DNA of 64,000 nt, from the NCBI RefSeq assembly GCF_000025625.1, contig NC_013922.1, forward strand, positions 3,286,001 to 3,350,000, written 5' to 3'. The DNA comes from Natrialba magadii ATCC 43099. Lineage in GTDB: Archaea > Halobacteriota > Halobacteria > Halobacteriales > Natrialbaceae. The number at the start of each line of letters is the position of its first letter. Positions within the stretch are counted from its first letter, which is position 1. Both the position numbers and the translations under genes were made by a program. Below the pieces are notes generated by a model. The model did not search any database. It saw only the letters and a program-made list of their open reading frames with translations, and was not told where the DNA came from. This document shows positions 60,885 through 64,000 of this stretch, piece by piece.

Positions 60885-61391
60885 ATGTATCCCGACGATT
60901 TGCTGGCAGATGGCGGATCCGATCCGATCGGTCTCTCCGGTCGGCGGAGTCGGATCTTCGAGCAGTTACGGATCAATCTGAACCACCATCCCGCGACTGA
61001 GACGGTAGCCGTCAGACCGACACGCGACCAGAAAGACCGGAAACTCGTCGCTCACTTCGATACACAGATTTTGGTCGATGGACTCGTCGATGCGGCCGAA
61101 GCCAAACTCGAGATCAACTGGTGGACCCACCCGGCCGGAATCGACGACCAGTTCAAGTTCCACTACATCGAGCCGTCGGGCTACGATTGCGGCTGGCACC
61201 GACAACCGCATCCGGAGGAATCGAACATCCCGTTCGACCACTTTCAGCAGCGGGCCTCGCCGGAGAGCGACTACCAATACCAGGGCGTCGATTTTCTGGA
61301 AGACACTCCCGTCGGACTACTGTGGGAAGTGACTCAAACGCGACTCCCGAGGATCATCCGAGCTCGGTACGATCCTGAGACGGAGTTTTAG
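60885..61391 (+). CDS. TumE-like toxin
   Basis: 168 aa, MYPDDLLADGGSDPIGLSGR. The core resembles the TumE toxin family as I recall it: EAKLEINWWTHPAGIDDQFK, FHYIEPSGYDCGWHRQPHPE, PFDHFQQRASPESDYQYQG and TPVGLLWEVTQTRLPRIIRA, with conserved GWH, HPE and His-rich positions that suggest a metal or nuclease site. Genes of this type are cell-growth inhibitors neutralised by the upstream HTH protein. On this element it could act to prevent loss. Activity untested. Confidence 0.72.
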   Translation: MYPDDLLADGGSDPIGLSGRRSRIFEQLRINLNHHPATETVAVRPTRDQKDRKLVAHFDTQILVDGLVDAAEAKLEINWWTHPAGIDDQFKFHYIEPSGYDCGWHRQPHPEESNIPFDHFQQRASPESDYQYQGVDFLEDTPVGLLWEVTQTRLPRIIRARYDPETEF

Positions 61392-61840
61392 GATTCGTCG
61401 GCTACCGCGTCGTAATCCCCTGGTGACGGTCCACGTCGCGTCGTCCGATGAACCGCAGCGATTGCTCACGAACCGCATCAGGTGTCCTCGAGTTCGTCGT
61501 CAGTCGGGAAATCAGGATCAGTTATCACGGCCTATGCCTCCGCGTTCGAGTAATCGTTCGGATCGAGCACTGGGGACTCCCCGTAGCGGCGAGAGATCGT
61601 GACCGACTGAAAACAGCGGTAAACTGGATAGTACGTGTTACGGATGTAAGCCCCGAAGCTCACGACACCGGCCTTTATAATATACTAGATAGTATTACGA
61701 GTCGAGGAAATCAGGAACGCTGACGAGGGAAAATACAACACGGAGGCGGGGTTACCGTCGAAACAGTCGTGGAGTCTGTGTCGTTCGACGTCGATTTGAC
61801 CTCTGTTCGATGGGTGAAATCACACGGGTTGTGACAGACC

Positions 61841-62014
61841 CCTTCCAAGCTCATGGCCCGGGTTCAAATCCCGGTCCGCGCATTTCTTCGGCGAACAACA
61901 CCGTGAGCCGACGGAATCGAATGAGGGATTTGAAGTAGAGAAGTCGCAGCCCGCACAGTGAGCGAAGCGAACGAGCAGGACCGTCTTCGCGTGGTTCAAA
62001 TCCCGGTCCGCGCA
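61841..62014 (+). repeat. right direct repeat (attR side) of the tRNA-Gly element
   Basis: Begins CCTTCCAAGCTCATGGCC (tRNA-Gly 3' half without its 5' half) and ends with a second partial end GTGGTTCAAATCCCGGTCC. It matches 58803-58975. A further degraded end, CAACCCCGGTCCGTGC at about 62047-62062, hints at an older integration. Confidence 0.9.
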
Positions 62015-62152
62015 TTACTACTGCGAGCAACACCGCGAGCAGCAGCAACCCCGGTCCGTGCCTACGTCTCACGCACTGCTCACACTCGTTCCTGCAAACC
62101 GCCTTGCACCCTTGCACATCCGCGCATCGACACTACTGCCGCCACTGCCCAG

Positions 62153-62671
62153 TACTCGAGTATACCCGAGACTGACACCAGATACGAGGAAGGCGACGTT
62201 GTCGCAACGCCGGACGGCCGCGGTGTCGTCGCAGCGGTGCTGACGAGCGAGTTCGAGTTCCCGACAGGAGAGGGAGAAGACGACGAAAACGTCACCGCTG
62301 TCGACGCAAGTGATGCTCAGCCTGCGTACGTCGTCGGACTCGGCCCCGAAACCATCGGTTCGGCGGTGTATCGTGCCTCGGTACTCGAGACAAGCGACCT
62401 GGAGGACGACGACGCGACGCAGTCGACTGCCGGTGACGGCGACGCGGAGGCGCTCACACCGATCGTCAACGACGACGTCACCGGTTTGGACGATCTGCCG
62501 GAGGGGTGGGACAGAGACAGTGTACTCGAGTTCTGGTCGTCTATCGGTGGCTCCTGGGAGTCGTGTGTCGAGGAGATGACGGACGAACTCGGCGAGGATC
62601 GAGCGAAGGCGAACTGTTCGGCGATGAAAGACGAAGTGATGCGAACGCAGCGGTGGCGGAATCGTTTCTGA
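62153..62671 (+). CDS. haloarchaeal protein of unknown function, start not found
   Basis: A clear coding frame: IPETDTRYEEGDVVATPDGR, GVVAAVLTSEFEFPTGEGED, YVVGLGPETIGSAVYRASVL, then LPEGWDRDSVLEFWSSIGGS and RAKANCSAMKDEVMRTQRWR. No ATG, GTG or TTG lies between the last att scar and ETDTRYEE; the codon before PETDT is ATA. Either ATA or a distant in-frame GTG in the att repeat (61958) is used, or integration removed the real start. The SWESCVEEM and NCSAMKDEV Cys pair resembles a small metal-binding segment. Function unknown. Confidence 0.65.
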   Translation, partial: YSSIPETDTRYEEGDVVATPDGRGVVAAVLTSEFEFPTGEGEDDENVTAVDASDAQPAYVVGLGPETIGSAVYRASVLETSDLEDDDATQSTAGDGDAEALTPIVNDDVTGLDDLPEGWDRDSVLEFWSSIGGSWESCVEEMTDELGEDRAKANCSAMKDEVMRTQRWRNRF

Positions 62672-62710
62672 ACCGCGGGGGCAGTTTTCGGCTTTCGATT
62701 TTCGATCTTC

Positions 62711-62820
62711 GGTCAGCGGCCAGCGGTCAGCAGTCAGCAGTCAGCAGTCAGCGGTTAGCGGTTAGCGGTCAGCGGTTAGCGGTCAGCAGTCAGCAGTCAG
62801 CAGTCAGCGGTCAGTGGTCA
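62711..62820. repeat. 7-bp tandem repeat array (GGTCAGC/AGTCAGC/GGTTAGC)
   Basis: About sixteen 7-bp units between two convergent genes; the last TCA of the array is the stop codon of the minus-strand membrane protein. Units vary in position 1 (A/G) and 4 (C/T). No spacers, so not CRISPR. It may act as a transcription barrier between the genes, or be neutral slippage. Confidence 0.88.
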
Positions 62821-63369
62821 GCCTTCGAGCGGCGTCTCGGCAGCCCCCGGCTGAAGGTTCGTGACGAGGGCAAAGGCGATGCCGAGCACCGTCCCGAACA
62901 GCAGGTGGCCGATCAGACTCTCGACCGCTGTCGTCGGGAAGTCGGCTGCTGCCTCGGTGCCGATCGCCTCGAGCCAGACCGGCAGGACGAGCAGCGGCAG
63001 GAGTGCCCAGACAGCCAGCCCGAAGACGAAGCCGGCGGCGACGACGCGCAGCGTGATCCCGGTCCGCGAGAGCGACTCCGTTTCGGGATTCATCTGGAGC
63101 GTCCCGAGGATCGGCTCGCGGGTGACGAGGAAGCCGAAGATCAGCCCGAGGACGATTCCGTGGGCGAGGTGGATTCCCCAGCCGACGACCCCGGTCGGGT
63201 CCAGCCCGTAGATACCGGGAATCGCCGCCGAGACGACCTCGGGATCGAAGAGCCAGATGAGGGCCCCGAAGACGAGTGCACCGACTGCACCACCGACTGC
63301 GCCACCGACCGGCCAGCCAATCGAGCTCTCGACACCGACTGTGGTCTGTGTATCTGACTCTGCGCTCAT
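62818..63369 (-). CDS. four-helix membrane protein (DUF6789-like)
   Basis: 183 aa from the ATG at 63369 (MSAESDTQTTVGVESSIGWP). Hydrophobic helices at about residues 19-42 (GGAVGGAVGALVFGALIWLF), 67-85, 105-130 and 145-170, with conserved Gly in GIHLAHGIVLGLIFGFLVT and HLLFGTVLGIAFALVTNL. It resembles small membrane proteins with halved HPP/DUF6789 topology; function unknown. Its stop codon lies at the edge of the 7-bp repeat array. Confidence 0.78.
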   Translation of the reverse strand: MSAESDTQTTVGVESSIGWPVGGAVGGAVGALVFGALIWLFDPEVVSAAIPGIYGLDPTGVVGWGIHLAHGIVLGLIFGFLVTREPILGTLQMNPETESLSRTGITLRVVAAGFVFGLAVWALLPLLVLPVWLEAIGTEAAADFPTTAVESLIGHLLFGTVLGIAFALVTNLQPGAAETPLEG

Positions 63370-63543
63370 GATGGGGCTAGTGTACCACAACGGGCTCCAT
63401 AATGGTTTGTCCGGCACGTGTCACGTCCGCCGGGCAATCACGACGCGTACACAGTGCGGTGGGCTACTCGAGTTCGCTTCTCACCCGCCGTCGCCGGCTG
63501 GACGATGGCTATTAGTTTCCGTTCGACCAAGCGGACCCAACCC

Positions 63544-64000
63544 GTGTCTCAGGACCTCACGTACGAACTGCTCGGGTGGCCACCCGGCGGGCCAAAGCTG
63601 CCACTCGACCACAAGCGGTTCAGTTACGCCGGCAAGTTCGTCATGACGAACACCGGCAAGGCGGTCGCCCGCGACGGCGAAACCATCGTCGCAGCGATCG
63701 CGTTCAACGAGGATCGAACCGACGAGCACACGCTGTGGCTCCGGTACGTCACCGTCGCTCGCGACCGCCGCGGCGAGGGGATCGGCCCCGAACTCGTCTC
63801 GCTCGTCCGCGACCACGCCGTCGAGCGCGGCTACGAACGCATCCGTATCGCAGTCAACAACCCTTTCGCCTACGAGGCGCTCTACCGTGCTGGCTTCACC
63901 TACACCGGTGAGACGACGGGAATCGCCGAACTGGTACTCGAGTACCAACCATCCACACCTGGTGAGAACGGCACCACGACCGAACGCGAACGAGACACGT
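63544..64000 (+). CDS. GNAT-family N-acetyltransferase, 3' end beyond window
   Basis: 152 codons visible from GTG 63544 (VSQDLTYELLGWPPGGPKLP). GNAT core: LWLRYVTVARDRRGEGIGPE (acetyl-CoA pyrophosphate loop RDRRGEGIG), AVERGYERIRIAVNNPFAYE, ALYRAGFTYTGETTG. The opening LLGWPPGGPKLPLDHKRFSY is a haloarchaeal subgroup feature. It acetylates amines using acetyl-CoA; the target is unknown. Confidence 0.88.
   Translation, partial: MSQDLTYELLGWPPGGPKLPLDHKRFSYAGKFVMTNTGKAVARDGETIVAAIAFNEDRTDEHTLWLRYVTVARDRRGEGIGPELVSLVRDHAVERGYERIRIAVNNPFAYEALYRAGFTYTGETTGIAELVLEYQPSTPGENGTTTERERDT

Larger units (their letters stand above)
58845..62014. mobile_element. integrative element in tRNA-Gly
   Basis: Bounded by repeats of the tRNA 3' end: 58803-58844 with 61841-61882 (42 bp) and 58952-58975 with 61991-62014 (24 bp). 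Between them lie a tyrosine recombinase, a HTH antitoxin-like gene and a TumE-like toxin gene, all on the plus strand. The stretch 61392-61840 has no gene I trust, only a TATA-like palindromic patch near 61679. About 3 kb, small for a plasmid or virus, so probably a reduced remnant or satellite. Confidence 0.85.

Noticed and set aside
61448-61723. 91-aa ORF after the TumE-like gene
   Set aside because: Composition is Arg/Cys-rich with no halophilic bias and there is no plausible promoter; it is probably chance.

Overview
The window is a stretch of haloarchaeal chromosome, most like the Natrialba/Haloterrigena/Natrinema group. Evidence: GC-rich DNA, very acidic proteins, an archaeal SRP RNA, digeranylgeranylglyceryl-phosphate synthase, archaeal RNase P and Trm112/Trm9 proteins, Tat-type lipoproteins, archaeal TATA boxes close to starts, and many small families found only in haloarchaea. 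The species call is inference. All annotation was done by reading the sequence; no database search was run, so DUF names are recollection.

Layout. 1-10.4 kb: partial acetyl-CoA synthetase, a universal stress protein, a four-gene cluster of extremely acidic proteins (2.4-6.3 kb), cobyrinate a,c-diamide synthase (cbiA) and an NCS2 uracil/xanthine permease. 10.4-17.8 kb is a mobile-element landing zone: an SRA-HNH nuclease pseudogene split by a 388-bp inverted-repeat element that carries one small membrane-protein gene, then a composite transposon of two IS6-type copies (both transposases share the same internal TGA) bounded by an 8-bp target duplication, then an IS1341/TnpB element. 17.8-30.6 kb: a DUF2238-like membrane protein, a MEDS-GAF-GAF histidine kinase, tRNA-Arg, a second TnpB element preceded by a ribbon-helix-helix gene, lipid and cysteine biosynthesis genes, SRP RNA, a Bat-type regulator, an EamA transporter and YhbY. 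30.7-37.6 kb: RNase P component 4, then a tandemly duplicated two-gene module.

That module (31.7-37.6 kb) is the most novel item. Each copy is a Tat lipoprotein that reads as a circularly permuted family-5 solute-binding protein, followed directly by a PAP2/AUR1-type membrane phosphatase or transferase. No ABC permease or ATPase is adjacent.

37.7-45.7 kb: MOSC, YqcI/YcgG and isochorismatase genes (the last ended by a second copy of the small inverted-repeat element), DUF2797, a BsuPI-domain protein, CbiX with a DR2241-type Fe-S partner, and Trm112. 45.8-58.7 kb: a GAF-PAS histidine kinase translationally coupled to a CHAT-like protein that lacks both catalytic residues, purA, a small winged-helix protein, a 944-aa coiled-coil protein, UPF0058, an iron-type ABC ATPase under a DtxR-like operator, and a Trm9-like methyltransferase. 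58.8-62.0 kb: tRNA-Gly hosting an integrative element (tyrosine recombinase plus a TumA/TumE-like toxin-antitoxin pair) between 173-bp direct repeats, with several nested att scars. The window ends with a hypothetical protein, a 7-bp repeat array, a membrane protein and a partial GNAT acetyltransferase.

Across the whole window the 9-mer ACTCGAGTA (or its complement) recurs at least 28 times, in genes and between genes, far above chance. Simple 6-bp repeats also recur inside genes, where they encode repetitive, mostly acidic or polar tracts.
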